Shown piece by piece: positions 1 to 11,125 of a DNA stretch of 64,000 nucleotides. Within the stretch, counting starts at the first letter, position 1, and each line of letters starts with the position of its first letter. Position numbers and translations under genes: made by a program. The notes beneath the pieces are model-generated. The model was not told the DNA's origin. It saw only the letters and a list, made by a program, of their open reading frames with translations, and did not search any database. The stretch lies in contig NZ_JAESDI010000007.1 of NCBI RefSeq assembly GCF_019249215.1, forward strand, positions 239,433 through 303,432. Direction: 5' to 3'. This DNA comes from Alteromonas lipotrueae. GTDB taxonomy: Bacteria; Pseudomonadota; Gammaproteobacteria; Enterobacterales; Alteromonadaceae.

Positions 1-262
1 GCCACTGTTCTTCACATCCATTGTTCAAATTGCTCTTTTAATATGAACTCACTTTTGAGCAAGTTATTTTTAATATGTAAGTACGCTATCGGCGAACGAT
101 TATTTTTAGAAATACACTGTTGAATTTATAGCAGGTAATCGCACTTAAGCAAACGTACAGTAAGTTTTAAAATTTTTGCCATGATGCATATATTCAATTT
201 TAGGTACGTAGTGCATGCAAACAAAGACCAGTACCTATATTTACCTTTCCTTTTTAACCAAA
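1..262. other. AT-rich non-coding stretch at window edge
   Basis: No convincing open reading frame, RNA gene or repeat is visible here. It is AT-rich and lies beyond the terminator of the serine hydrolase gene, so it is probably the intergenic space towards a gene outside the window. Confidence 0.5.
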
Positions 263-292
263 AAAAGCGCTGAAGATTAATTCAGCGCTTTT
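263..292 (-). terminator. Rho-independent terminator of serine hydrolase gene
   Basis: A perfect 12-bp stem (AAAAGCGCTGAA with its complement) closes a 6-nt loop. On the minus strand it is followed by a run of seven T. It lies about 50 bp after the stop of the minus-strand hydrolase gene. T-rich flanks on both sides would allow bidirectional use. Confidence 0.8.
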
Positions 293-339
293 CGTGAAAG
301 TGAACGGGTGCACTAGATTTTTATGCGGTTAAATTTACG

Positions 340-1596
340 TTACCGCTTGGAAAATATGGGCAAAATACGCTCGGCAACTAACTGCTGTGTAACATCTTCT
401 CGCTCGTGGGCAGTCACCACCACAACAAGGTCAAAATCTTTTACCAATAAAATATACATCCCCCCGCCACCCTGCGCTGAAAAAGCATGGTGTTTACTGC
501 CATCTAGCGCTAAGTCTGTTCCCCAAAAGAAGTAGCCGTAACCTTGATTTGATACTAGCTCTCCACCGCCATAAATATCGTCGTCTCCGGTTAGTATCTG
601 CCTACTTGTGGCACGCTCCAAATAGGCTTTCGGTACAAGCCGCTCCCCCTTCCATTTACCGTTATTGTCGACCAAAAGCCCCACTTTAAGCATATCTCGG
701 GCAGTCACGCTTACCTTCCATCCTGACTCAGGCAAACCACTAGGTGCCAAGCGCCAATCGTAATTCGTAATACCTAACTTACCAAACAACTCAGTGCGAA
801 TGAACGCCTCTGCAGAACCAGGCACCACAGCTTCAATTACCTGCATGACCAACCGAGGACCTGTACCGTATTTGAAAACTTGTGTTTCTTTAGTGATAGG
901 CGCACTGTCTTCTAATACAGCTTGTATTTCACCTTGGCCTTTAATACGGTCAAGATCCGCAGATATCGCATCCCACCCCTCTTTCGAAATATCAATACCT
1001 GTGGCCATTGTTAATGCGTGGTGCAGCGTGATGGTTTCTGCGCCCTCCACTAGCTTGGTACTATCAATATCGTTGAGAAAACTAATTATCGGTTTGTCTA
1101 AATCGTCCATCGATAGATATCCCATTTGAATCGCTCGGCCCAGCGCTAATGAGGTATAACTTTTTGTGGCCGATGATTGAGGGTGTGGTAAATCTACTCT
1201 TCCTCGTTTGTAGTAAGACTCAAACAACAAGGTGCCACCTTTAGCAATTAACATACTGTCGTATTTTCCGTACTCACCAGTTGCCATCTCTTTAGCGAGT
1301 TTTATTATTGCCTCTTCATCGCTAGTTTGATCTTCACCTGCGAGGCTGAATTGGCCAACGGCGATACCATCATTTAAATTAACGGGCGATGTATCTATGT
1401 AAGGGGAATCTAACTCAGGTATATCCAAAAACCGCTTTTCTATTTCTGGCATGCGCCAATGCTTAATTTGAGCTTCTTCGGCACTCGCTTTAGGCGGTAC
1501 CTTACTTCTTTCCCCAGCCCACACCGAAGGCACATGGGCAATACCCAAGCAGCATGCAATTGTAAGTAAGGCGGTTGCTTTTATTGTCGTGGTCAT
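340..1596 (-). CDS. Periplasmic serine hydrolase (class C beta-lactamase-like fold)
   Basis: A 418-residue protein of the beta-lactamase/transpeptidase-like serine hydrolase family (Pfam Beta-lactamase type). An N-terminal hydrophobic signal peptide ends near the AGERS segment, so it is probably exported. The SxxK nucleophile motif appears as SATK near residue 140, and a YGT at the second active-site motif replaces the usual YxN. A conserved GGGEL/GYGYFFW-type region and a C-terminal HAFSAQGGGG segment stand in for the KTG-like motif. Substrates could be beta-lactams, D-amino peptides or esters; the sequence does not decide. It is divergent from a CadC-like regulator 226 bp away that may control it. 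Confidence 0.82.
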   Translation of the reverse strand: MTTTIKATALLTIACCLGIAHVPSVWAGERSKVPPKASAEEAQIKHWRMPEIEKRFLDIPELDSPYIDTSPVNLNDGIAVGQFSLAGEDQTSDEEAIIKLAKEMATGEYGKYDSMLIAKGGTLLFESYYKRGRVDLPHPQSSATKSYTSLALGRAIQMGYLSMDDLDKPIISFLNDIDSTKLVEGAETITLHHALTMATGIDISKEGWDAISADLDRIKGQGEIQAVLEDSAPITKETQVFKYGTGPRLVMQVIEAVVPGSAEAFIRTELFGKLGITNYDWRLAPSGLPESGWKVSVTARDMLKVGLLVDNNGKWKGERLVPKAYLERATSRQILTGDDDIYGGGELVSNQGYGYFFWGTDLALDGSKHHAFSAQGGGGMYILLVKDFDLVVVVTAHEREDVTQQLVAERILPIFSKR

Positions 1597-1822
1597 ACTT
1601 TTTCCTTGTTATTTTTGTCGCCGAGTCAGCGGCACGTATTCGCTGTCAGCCACCACGCTATCGAAATGAACGAGATATACATGAAAAAAGCCTGATTTTT
1701 CGCTGATTTCTGCGTGTTCTTGAAACACCTTATTCTTATCAATGATTTATAGTGGTACGGTAATATAGATTAATCAGGCGCTAACCAGCCTGTCACTTAT
1801 ATCTTTATGGGCTAAAGGGTGT

Positions 1823-4066
1823 ATGACCAAACAATACTGGATTGGCGGCTTTTTCGTTGACGAGGCAAGAAACCAAATAACGCATAATGCGCATACCCAA
1901 ACATTGCCACCTAAAGCCCTCACCGTTTTAACCTACCTTGCTAAGCGCCAAGGCGAAGTTGTAAGTCAAGAAGAGCTGCTGAATCAGGTATGGAAAGACA
2001 CAGTGGTATCGCCCAACACCCTACAGCGTTGTATTGCGCAGTTAAGAAAAGCCTTAGGCGATGATGGTAAGGCACAGGGGCTAATTAAAACCCATGCTAA
2101 AAAGGGCTACAGTTTAGAGGCTGCTATTCTCTGGGAAGATCAGCAAAAAGGGAATGTTGGTGACAATGATGCATTGGATAAAAGCCCTACCCACCTTTAC
2201 GCGATGCCCGAAGACAATAAAACAATAAAGGCGGGATTTAATAAAAAGCAGATCTTCACTTTAAGTCTATTTATTGCGCTGGTTATTACGCTGCTGATTA
2301 GTATCACTCGTATGCTATGGCCTTCCTCTGTACCTACTCCCTCGCCAGCTAACGCGATGCGAATTATCGATATTCGTTTACTAACATCAACCGATAACCG
2401 AGAGCTAGCGAGTACCTATTCGCCCGACGGAAAATTCATCGTATTTCAGCGTTTCCCCGAAGTTATGTGCAAGAGTCATTTATGGGCAAAAAACATCGAG
2501 ACCCAACAAGAGTACCAACTGACACGCGAGCTAGGTACTTACGGCAACCTCGCATTTTCTGAAGATGGCGCTTCACTCACCGTTGTAAAACAGAACAACT
2601 GCTCAGCGCCCGCCCAGCAGAAAAAGTGCTTCCTATTACAACAAGTCGATTTTGAGCAAGCATTGCTATCGCCACAAACACCGACCACCTTAATGGAGTG
2701 TAAGCATACTGAAATTAAAAGCCCTACTTGGATGAGTGCAAATGACATTGCGCTTTTGCAGAAGGACCAGGGGCGCTGGAAACTCATTCGCTATTCCGTG
2801 AGCGCCGACAAAAGCACATTACTTTATGAGGTTAATAACGGCAGCGTAGTGTCTTACGACTTCTCAAAAAGCCACAACTTGATTGCCCTTACCGCCGTAC
2901 ACGAAAGTGGTGTACTTCATGTTGAAAAACTTGCGCCAGAGGGAACGTTACTGTCCAGCAATCCGATTAATTTTAACGGTGTGATCCCGCAGTATGGCGC
3001 AATTTACCCGAACTTTTCACCCATAGACGGGCACTTAATATTTAGCACAGGTAAGCAACTTTTCACGGTATCGTTCGATGGTGATATTAGCCCCATAAGC
3101 ATGCCGCTTACCGACGCCATAGGCACGCCTTTGTTTCACCCCAACGGTAAAAAAATGCTTGCCATTAAAGGGCATTACGACAGCGATATTGTTTCTGTGC
3201 CGCTATCACAATTTTCTCACTCAGCGCATGTACCTCAAATAGTTGCGCAGCAACCTGATGTGTTACCCCCTGTTAATTATGAGACCGTGGTGCGCTCTAT
3301 GCAGGAAGAAAATAGGGCAAAGTACCAACCCGATGGAAACCTTATTGCTTACTTTTCTGAGGGCGATGGCACGTCTCAGGTATGGACTACCACCATACCG
3401 CAAGGCGCTGCCGGTTCACAGAATGACTTCCCCCACAGTGCAGCTGACAGTAATTACACAAAACAGCGCAGCCAGTTTCCTACCAATACCTATGTGCGAA
3501 ATATACTATGGGCCGCAGACGGCCAAAGCTTACTGGTGAATGCATCATCCCAGCTAACTCGCCTTTACTTAAATAGCGAAGAAGAAGCCATTTCACTTAA
3601 TTACCCCGTGAGAAGTTTATTTCACTGGGACAGCCAAAATAAAACGGCAGTGGCCAACATACTTTATAAAGGTGTAAATACCTTGGTAGAGCTGAACCTC
3701 ACCAACAGCGAATTTCGTGTTTTAACCCATCACGATGTCACGTGGGCAGCAAAAACGGTGACCGGTGAACTGATTTATAAAGACAATGCGGACAAGTTGT
3801 GGATATCCGGTGCGATTGAAAACGAACTCATACCCAAACTAACAACTCAAGGTAGCCATCAAAATTTCATTGTTAAAAACGATGTTGTTTACGGCATTAA
3901 TGACCACTATCAGCTGTGGAAATACATGTTAGAAAACGGCACGGTCGAATTACTTGGACAATTACCCGAAACCGTAGATTACATTACCGATGTAAACGAC
4001 AATGCCATACTAATAACACTTAGAGTGGCAGCAAGAAAAGACGTGGTAGAGTTATCAATAGAGTAA
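1823..4066 (+). CDS. CadC-like transmembrane winged-helix regulator with TolB-like propeller
   Basis: A 747-residue one-component membrane regulator. Residues about 10-100 form an OmpR/PhoB-type winged helix (PPKALTVLTYLAKRQGEVVS, then QVWKD, ending in a KKGYSL wing). A single transmembrane helix lies near residues 143-166. The remaining roughly 570 residues are periplasmic and contain repeated TYSPDGKFIVF/YPNFSPIDGHLIF-like blades, as in TolB or WD40-like propellers. The family senses a periplasmic signal and binds DNA from the membrane. The ATG at 1823 follows a purine-rich AAAGGG. The divergent hydrolase gene is the obvious candidate target, which is inference from context only. Confidence 0.85.
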   Translation: MTKQYWIGGFFVDEARNQITHNAHTQTLPPKALTVLTYLAKRQGEVVSQEELLNQVWKDTVVSPNTLQRCIAQLRKALGDDGKAQGLIKTHAKKGYSLEAAILWEDQQKGNVGDNDALDKSPTHLYAMPEDNKTIKAGFNKKQIFTLSLFIALVITLLISITRMLWPSSVPTPSPANAMRIIDIRLLTSTDNRELASTYSPDGKFIVFQRFPEVMCKSHLWAKNIETQQEYQLTRELGTYGNLAFSEDGASLTVVKQNNCSAPAQQKKCFLLQQVDFEQALLSPQTPTTLMECKHTEIKSPTWMSANDIALLQKDQGRWKLIRYSVSADKSTLLYEVNNGSVVSYDFSKSHNLIALTAVHESGVLHVEKLAPEGTLLSSNPINFNGVIPQYGAIYPNFSPIDGHLIFSTGKQLFTVSFDGDISPISMPLTDAIGTPLFHPNGKKMLAIKGHYDSDIVSVPLSQFSHSAHVPQIVAQQPDVLPPVNYETVVRSMQEENRAKYQPDGNLIAYFSEGDGTSQVWTTTIPQGAAGSQNDFPHSAADSNYTKQRSQFPTNTYVRNILWAADGQSLLVNASSQLTRLYLNSEEEAISLNYPVRSLFHWDSQNKTAVANILYKGVNTLVELNLTNSEFRVLTHHDVTWAAKTVTGELIYKDNADKLWISGAIENELIPKLTTQGSHQNFIVKNDVVYGINDHYQLWKYMLENGTVELLGQLPETVDYITDVNDNAILITLRVAARKDVVELSIE

Positions 4067-4111
4067 GTGGGTGGGTTAGTAATTAACTCGCTTTATTTTG
4101 CGTATAAACAA

Positions 4112-4140
4112 GAAACCCTCCGAAATGGAGGGTTTCTTTT
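4112..4140 (+). terminator. Terminator between regulator gene and groEL (convergent)
   Basis: A 10-bp perfect stem (GAAACCCTCC with its complement) encloses a 5-nt loop and is followed by TTTT. It lies 46 bp after the plus-strand regulator stop and 50 bp after the minus-strand groEL stop. It can serve both converging units. Confidence 0.85.
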
Positions 4141-4190
4141 ATATCTAGGTGCTTAAACAAGCACCCTTCAAGCAATTAAGCTTGGGTGGC

Positions 4191-5846
<1,656 letters not shown>

Positions 5847-5871
5847 TTAATTCGTTTAACGTTAGTTGTCA

Positions 5872-6162
5872 TTACTCAACAATCGCAAGAATGTCGCTTT
5901 CGCTTAGGATCAGAACTTCTTCACCATCCAGCTTTTCAGTTTTAACGCCGTAGCCTTCGCTAAAAATAACGGTGTCGCCAACTTTAACGTCTAGCGCTTT
6001 AACATCGCCATTTTCTAGGATGCGGCCGTTACCTACAGCGATAATCTCGCCACGTGTAGATTTTTCTGCTGCTGAACCAGTCAGAACGATACCGCCTGCA
6101 GATTTGCTTTCTTGCTCTGCGCGTTTAAGGATTACGCGGTCGTGTAAAGGACGAATTGCCAT
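5872..6162 (-). CDS. groES: 10-kDa co-chaperonin GroES
   Basis: A 96-residue co-chaperonin that caps GroEL. It begins [14 protein letters not shown], has the mobile-loop segment [16 protein letters not shown] and ends SDILAIVE, all typical. An upstream in-frame ATG at 6186 would add eight residues not found in the family. The start at 6162 is chosen because an AGGAG ribosome-binding site precedes it and the MAIRPLHD start is conserved. Confidence 0.99.
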   Translation of the reverse strand: MAIRPLHDRVILKRAEQESKSAGGIVLTGSAAEKSTRGEIIAVGNGRILENGDVKALDVKVGDTVIFSEGYGVKTEKLDGEEVLILSESDILAIVE

Positions 6163-6278
6163 TTTCAAGTCTCCTGAAAATTTCACTATTCAAGTTAATG
6201 ATTGTCGACACACAATTATTTGCATGTCGTATGCTTGGGTTGCTCGTTACCGAGCAGTTAAAATCGTGTCTGCGAGGA

Positions 6279-6308
6279 TAAATGGGGGAGTAGCCATGTA
6301 AGTTCAAG
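6279..6308 (-). promoter_or_regulatory. Sigma-32 (heat-shock) promoter of groESL
   Basis: On the minus strand the sequence reads CTTGAA, a 14-15 bp spacer, then CCCCCATTTA. This matches the RpoH consensus (CTTGAAA and CCCCATnT). It lies about 120-145 bp upstream of the groES start. No CIRCE inverted repeat was seen, consistent with RpoH control in gammaproteobacteria. Confidence 0.85.
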
Positions 6309-6381
6309 GGTTTTTGAGCAAAAAAATGTAAAAAAAGTGATTTTAATGCTCAAAGCCTGCACTTAAGGCCAAAAGCACACA

Positions 6382-6912
6382 CTACTTCAGGCGTCTATCT
6401 GTATCATTTTGGGTTTTGTCTGAAAATTCACCTTCAAACACATCGCCATTATCTGAGCTGCCCGACTGACCAGACTGTTGCTGATTGAATGGGTTTTCAA
6501 ACGGGTTGTACTGGCCGCCGCCAGTTTGTTGGTTAAACCCGCCCGCTTGGGTCACTACCCGTAGTTTCATGTGTTTACTTAGCTGCGAAGCAATAAGGTG
6601 GCGTGAGCCTGGCAAGGCAAACATAAAGCCAAGAACGTCAGTGATTAGGCCTGGGGTAACCAATAAAATACCTGCAACTACCAGCATTAGGCCTTCTACC
6701 ATCTCTTTGCCTGGCAGTTCATTACGCTGCATTTTAGCCTGTGCGGTTTGTAATGTTGCTATACCTTCGCGCTTAACAAAATAAGCACCAATGAATGCCG
6801 TTAATATCACTAGCCCAATAGTATTCCAGCCACCAATTATGCCGCCCACTTGAACTAATAGGGCAATCTCTACTATGGGTAATATGGCAAACAATAAAAA
6901 TAAAAACCGCAC
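6382..6912 (-). CDS. fxsA: FxsA family cytoplasmic membrane protein
   Basis: A 176-residue FxsA-family protein. The start MRFLFLLFAILPIVEIALL and the following GGIIGGWNTIGLVILTAFIG are the family signature, with about three to four membrane helices. A soluble Gln/Gly/Asn-rich tail (about residues 130-176) is hydrophilic and low-complexity. In E. coli FxsA affects exclusion of phage T7 by the F plasmid; its molecular function is unknown. It sits upstream of groESL in the same direction, as commonly seen, but with its own 3' gap, so cotranscription is uncertain. Confidence 0.93.
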   Translation of the reverse strand: MRFLFLLFAILPIVEIALLVQVGGIIGGWNTIGLVILTAFIGAYFVKREGIATLQTAQAKMQRNELPGKEMVEGLMLVVAGILLVTPGLITDVLGFMFALPGSRHLIASQLSKHMKLRVVTQAGGFNQQTGGGQYNPFENPFNQQQSGQSGSSDNGDVFEGEFSDKTQNDTDRRLK

Positions 6913-7114
6913 AACATTTCCTCTTTCATCTAGTCATAGAATAGTATTGGGGTAAACACCATAATAACAAGCGAAGGTGCAACGCTTTGGGTTAAGTGGC
7001 AAACTCAAGCGACCGACGGTAGCTGTGTTAAACTGGGTTTGTGAAAGAATAGCGTATGCACCTCGGTCTTACTTTTTTATAGGCCAATAGCTTTAGGATA
7101 AAGAAAGTCGTTAT

Positions 7115-9001
7115 ATGAAGTACATCACCCGTTTGTTTTCTTTTGTCGCATTTTGTCTATTTGTAGCATCGCTTGCGCTGCCTGGCTATACGCAAACTAA
7201 TGCGCAAACTTCGACTCAATCCTCAGATCAGCCATCAAGTCAGATCATGGGTGGGTTCGACGATGTGTTCAGCAACCAAGAAGAATTCCTAAAAGTAGAC
7301 CAAGCCTTTGTATTCGACTTCAATCAGACAGACGACACCTTAAGCCTTTCCTTTACCATCGCAGATGGCTATTACCTTTATAAAAAGCAATTCAAGTTAG
7401 TGGCAAAGCACGCCGCCATTGGTGAACCTCATTATCCTAAAGGCGTTATCATTGAAGATGAATACTTTGGCGAATCGGAAGTATTTTATGATGAAGTCAC
7501 GTTAACTGTTCCTATTATTCAAGCCACCAACGACGGTATAGTAAAAATACGCTACCAAGGCTGCGCCGATGCGGGCCTTTGTTACGCACCGAATATTAAA
7601 ACCGTCTATTTGAATGCCCTTGCCAGCGCCATGAACAGCGGAGCCTCAAAGAACGGCACTGACACCGCGTCGACAGACGAACAGAGTCTCTCGCAAACCA
7701 ACCCGAGTAGCTCGCAAGCGTCTCAATATTCTCTGGCCGATAAGCTCATCAACAAAGAAAACCTAGCCCTTACCTTGGTGCTATTCTTTGCATTAGGGAT
7801 AGGCCTTGCCTTTACCCCCTGCGTGTTCCCTATGTACCCCATTGTGTCGGGTATTGTGATTGGTCAAGGTAAACAGGCCAAAGCCAGCCACGCATTTTGG
7901 TTAACGTTCATTTATGTACAAGGCATGGCCATTACCTATTCGATATTAGGGTTAATAGTGGCGTCGGCGGGTATGCAGTTTCAGGCGGCACTTCAACATC
8001 CGCTCATTCTGGGTATTTTTATTGGTATTTTTGTTTTGCTGGCCTTAGCCATGTTTGGCAGATACGAGCTTCAACTTCCTGCGAAATGGCAAACCCGCTT
8101 AACCAATTTAAGTAATAACCAAACGCCTGGCAGCATGGCGGGGGTATTCGCCATGGGAGCATTGTCGGGGCTAATCGCCTCACCGTGTACTACGGCGCCG
8201 TTAACCGGCATTTTATTGTTTATTGCACAAAGCGGCGACTTAACCCTTGGTTTTGTTTCCCTATATATATTGAGCATTGGCATGGGCGTTCCCCTTATAA
8301 TATTTGGGATCACCGGTTCTAAATTGCTACCTAAAGCGGGTCAGTGGATGAACGTGGTAAAAGTATCGTTTGGGTTTATGATGCTGTCGGTGGCCATTGT
8401 TTTTGTAGAGCGTTTATGGCCAAAAGCATGGCCTAGCGATTACATTAACCTGCTGTGGGCAACCCTTGGTTTAGGGGCATTTGGCTATTATTTTGTAGTA
8501 AACGAAGCGAGTAAAAAAGGCATTGCGAAATACGTGCGAACGTTAGTTATTGCGGCAGGCTTGTTCGCCAGTGCGCTGCTAGCGTATAACACTCTGACTT
8601 CATCTGAAGACACTGCCACGCAGCATAGTCAGCTTGCTCACCCAACGTTTATCGTTGTTAAAAACTTAGATGATTTACGCCAACAAATTGCGGCGGCTAA
8701 TTCACAAGGCAAAACGGTGATGGTGGATTTGTACGCCGATTGGTGTGTGGCTTGTAAAGAGTTTGAAAAATACACCTTCTCTGCTCCTAATGTCATTAAT
8801 GCGCTTAATAATACCGTGTGGATGCAGATAGATTTAACCGATACCTCTGCCACCAACACAGCTTTTCTAGAGGAGTTTTCTATTCTTGGGCTGCCGACCA
8901 TTTTGTTTTTCGATGAAAGCGGTAATGAGCTAACGCAGTCTCGGGTAACCGGATTTATGAAAGCGCCGGCCTTTGCTGAACATGTTGAGAATACGTTTTA
9001 A
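7115..9001 (+). CDS. dsbD: Thiol:disulfide interchange protein DsbD
   Basis: A 628-residue DsbD that moves electrons from cytoplasmic thioredoxin to periplasmic disulfide isomerase and cytochrome maturation partners. The signal peptide is residues 1-26. An N-terminal immunoglobulin-like alpha domain (about 50-165) carries a YQGCADAGLCYAP motif with the redox cysteines. A membrane domain of about eight helices has FTPCVFPMYP and SPCTTAPLTG cysteines. The C-terminal thioredoxin-like domain has DWCVACKEFE. A conspicuous low-complexity Ser/Gln/Thr linker separates the alpha and membrane domains. Confidence 0.97.
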   Translation: MKYITRLFSFVAFCLFVASLALPGYTQTNAQTSTQSSDQPSSQIMGGFDDVFSNQEEFLKVDQAFVFDFNQTDDTLSLSFTIADGYYLYKKQFKLVAKHAAIGEPHYPKGVIIEDEYFGESEVFYDEVTLTVPIIQATNDGIVKIRYQGCADAGLCYAPNIKTVYLNALASAMNSGASKNGTDTASTDEQSLSQTNPSSSQASQYSLADKLINKENLALTLVLFFALGIGLAFTPCVFPMYPIVSGIVIGQGKQAKASHAFWLTFIYVQGMAITYSILGLIVASAGMQFQAALQHPLILGIFIGIFVLLALAMFGRYELQLPAKWQTRLTNLSNNQTPGSMAGVFAMGALSGLIASPCTTAPLTGILLFIAQSGDLTLGFVSLYILSIGMGVPLIIFGITGSKLLPKAGQWMNVVKVSFGFMMLSVAIVFVERLWPKAWPSDYINLLWATLGLGAFGYYFVVNEASKKGIAKYVRTLVIAAGLFASALLAYNTLTSSEDTATQHSQLAHPTFIVVKNLDDLRQQIAAANSQGKTVMVDLYADWCVACKEFEKYTFSAPNVINALNNTVWMQIDLTDTSATNTAFLEEFSILGLPTILFFDESGNELTQSRVTGFMKAPAFAEHVENTF

Positions 9002-9050
9002 CGTTATGATGGGTGAGTGACTACACTTCACCGTAATGCAAGGGTGAGCT

Positions 9051-9902
9051 ATGCCCCTAATGTCTCAGTTTTCACTCACACTATTTTTTGTTTTTACCTT
9101 GTGTGTGCCACTAAAAACGCTATTGGCGCAAGAGGTCGTAAACCAAAACCTGTCTACCCAAGCGCCCAGTTGCTACGATGCTAATCGATTTTGTATCAGT
9201 ATTTTAGCGCCAACGAATGGGAAGTATGAAGTCTATGCTCAGCGAAAAGTACCACTTCCCCTTGTGCTTACGCTATCAGCCAGTGGGCTTACGTCTACTT
9301 TACCACCCAGTGGGCTTCCTCCCAAGTCAACATCCAACGTATTTTTAAACGATGACACTCCCGTTTTAATGGGGGTAATAAAAAGCCCTCGACGGTTTTG
9401 GCATTCAATGAAAGTAAGCTGGACCTCAGGAAAGCTGAACGCGGTGCATAATGACAACGTGACTTATTTGCCGCCGCTACGCCCCGCAGGTAACTACCCC
9501 ATAGTGCAAGGCTTTGGTGGGGGCTATAGCCATACAGGTGCCTCTCGCTATGCTTTAGATTTTGCTGCCCCCGTGGGTACACCCGTGCTCGCGGCTCGCG
9601 ATGGTGTGGTCATCGATACGAAAGATGATGGCCAATTAGGCGGCGCTTCCAAACAGTTTGCTAAGCACGCGAATTTTGTTGCAATTTTGCACGACGATGG
9701 CACCACAGGCGAATATTATCATTTGAAATATAAGGGTGTGGTGGTAACACGAGAGCAAAAGGTAATAGCCGGAGAGCTCATTGGTTATTCTGGTAATACA
9801 GGGTTTTCATCACTGCCCCATTTGCACTTCGCCGTATACAGGGCGAAGTACGAAGGAAGGTACATGTCGGTGCCTTTTACGCTAAAAAATGAACCCGAAT
9901 GA
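9051..9902 (+). CDS. Secreted M23 (LytM-type) metallopeptidase
   Basis: A 283-residue exported protein with an N-terminal signal peptide (about 27 residues). The C-terminal LytM/peptidase M23 domain spans about residues 150-275. The zinc-ligand pattern is visible as GGYSHTGASRYALDFAAPVG (H and D) and later LPHLHFAVY (HxH). Such enzymes cut cross-links in peptidoglycan or act as regulators of amidases. All expected metal residues seem present, so it is likely active. It starts 49 bp after dsbD on the same strand and may share its transcript. Confidence 0.92.
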   Translation: MPLMSQFSLTLFFVFTLCVPLKTLLAQEVVNQNLSTQAPSCYDANRFCISILAPTNGKYEVYAQRKVPLPLVLTLSASGLTSTLPPSGLPPKSTSNVFLNDDTPVLMGVIKSPRRFWHSMKVSWTSGKLNAVHNDNVTYLPPLRPAGNYPIVQGFGGGYSHTGASRYALDFAAPVGTPVLAARDGVVIDTKDDGQLGGASKQFAKHANFVAILHDDGTTGEYYHLKYKGVVVTREQKVIAGELIGYSGNTGFSSLPHLHFAVYRAKYEGRYMSVPFTLKNEPE

Positions 9903-10042
9903 ACTCCACTATTTACATAATCAGCACATAAACATCACATAAGAACTACATAAGCACTTCCTTATGCACCGCCACACACCTGTGATAACGCATAGACTGG
10001 AAAGAGAACTTTGCGTCGAAAACACCTGATTAGACCAGTATT

Positions 10043-10073
10043 TTGCTGCGAAATCTTTCACTATCTCTATAAT
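10043..10073 (+). promoter_or_regulatory. Possible promoter of aroQ-accB-accC
   Basis: A perfect TATAAT at 10068-10073 is preceded by a weak TTGCTG with a 19-bp spacer. It sits about 115 bp upstream of aroQ in the 286-bp gap after the M23 gene. The -10 box is convincing; the -35 is not. Confidence 0.4.
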
Positions 10074-10188
10074 CAACGTTTAAATGAATAAACGACCGGA
10101 TTAATTGTCTTTTTTTCGTGCAACTGTCATGAAAGTTTGCTGAAATAGCAAATACACTGACTTTTTCCCGAAGATAGCAGCAACTTTA

Positions 10189-10629
10189 ATGAATATTTTG
10201 TTACTGAACGGCCCTAACTTAAATATGTTAGGACAACGTGAACCCGATAAGTATGGCACACAAACGTTACAGGACATCGTTGATGATCTGAGCGCGCAGG
10301 CACAATCGTCTGATGCCACCCTTACCCATTTTCAGTCGAACGCAGAACATGCCCTTATCGACCGTATTCATCAATCCATGGGTAATATCGACGCAATCAT
10401 TATTAATCCCGCTGCTTTCACTCATACCAGCGTTGCACTTCGCGACGCCTTATTGAGTGTCAATATCCCGTTTATTGAAGTTCACCTGTCGAATGTTCAT
10501 GCCCGTGAATCATTTCGACATCACTCATATTTCTCAGATGTTGCGGCAGGCGTCATTGTTGGCCTTGGTACCATAGGTTATTCACTAGCACTGACCGCCG
10601 CCATCAATTTACCGCAATCAAAAAATTAA
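10189..10629 (+). CDS. aroQ: Type II 3-dehydroquinate dehydratase
   Basis: A 146-residue dodecameric-type AroQ that dehydrates 3-dehydroquinate to 3-dehydroshikimate in the shikimate pathway. The family motifs are clear: [17 protein letters not shown] at the N-terminus (active-site Tyr), [15 protein letters not shown], and [20 protein letters not shown] with the catalytic His. It is followed by accB after 14 bp and accC, the usual aroQ-accB-accC arrangement of gammaproteobacteria, so probably one operon. Confidence 0.98.
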   Translation: MNILLLNGPNLNMLGQREPDKYGTQTLQDIVDDLSAQAQSSDATLTHFQSNAEHALIDRIHQSMGNIDAIIINPAAFTHTSVALRDALLSVNIPFIEVHLSNVHARESFRHHSYFSDVAAGVIVGLGTIGYSLALTAAINLPQSKN

Positions 10630-10643
10630 CGTAGAGACTGAAC

Positions 10644-11111
10644 ATGGATATTAGAAAAATCAAAAAACTCATCGAATTAGTGGAAGAGTCTGGCATTGCC
10701 GAACTTGAGATCACTGAAGGCGAAGAGTCTGTTCGAATTCATCGCGGCCCAACTGGTGTTCAAGCGCCAATGAACTATAGCTTTGCTGCACCGGCTCATG
10801 CGGCACCAGCTCCGGCTCCAGCAGCGCCTGTTGCGGCGGCTGAACCTGCGCAAGCAGCGGCACCTGCAGCGCCAGAAGGCCATGTGGTTAAGTCTCCGAT
10901 GGTAGGAACCTTCTATCGCGCATCTTCACCTACAGCAAAACCGTTTGCTGAAGTGGGTCAAACGGTAAATGCTGGCGACACACTTTGTATTATTGAAGCA
11001 ATGAAGATGATGAACCAAATTGAATCAGACAAATCTGGTGTGGTTAAAGCAATACTGGTAGATAACCAAGACCCAGTAGAGTTTGATCAACCCATGTTCA
11101 TCATTGAATAA
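10644..11111 (+). CDS. accB: Biotin carboxyl carrier protein of acetyl-CoA carboxylase
   Basis: A 155-residue BCCP. The N-terminus [20 protein letters not shown] is typical. An Ala/Pro-rich flexible linker (about residues 48-78) leads to the biotinyl domain, whose EAMKMMNQI motif carries the biotinylated Lys. It carries the carboxyl group between AccC and the AccAD transferase in fatty-acid synthesis. accC follows 14 bp downstream. Confidence 0.98.
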   Translation: MDIRKIKKLIELVEESGIAELEITEGEESVRIHRGPTGVQAPMNYSFAAPAHAAPAPAPAAPVAAAEPAQAAAPAAPEGHVVKSPMVGTFYRASSPTAKPFAEVGQTVNAGDTLCIIEAMKMMNQIESDKSGVVKAILVDNQDPVEFDQPMFIIE

Positions 11112-11125
11112 GCAGGCTTCGTACT

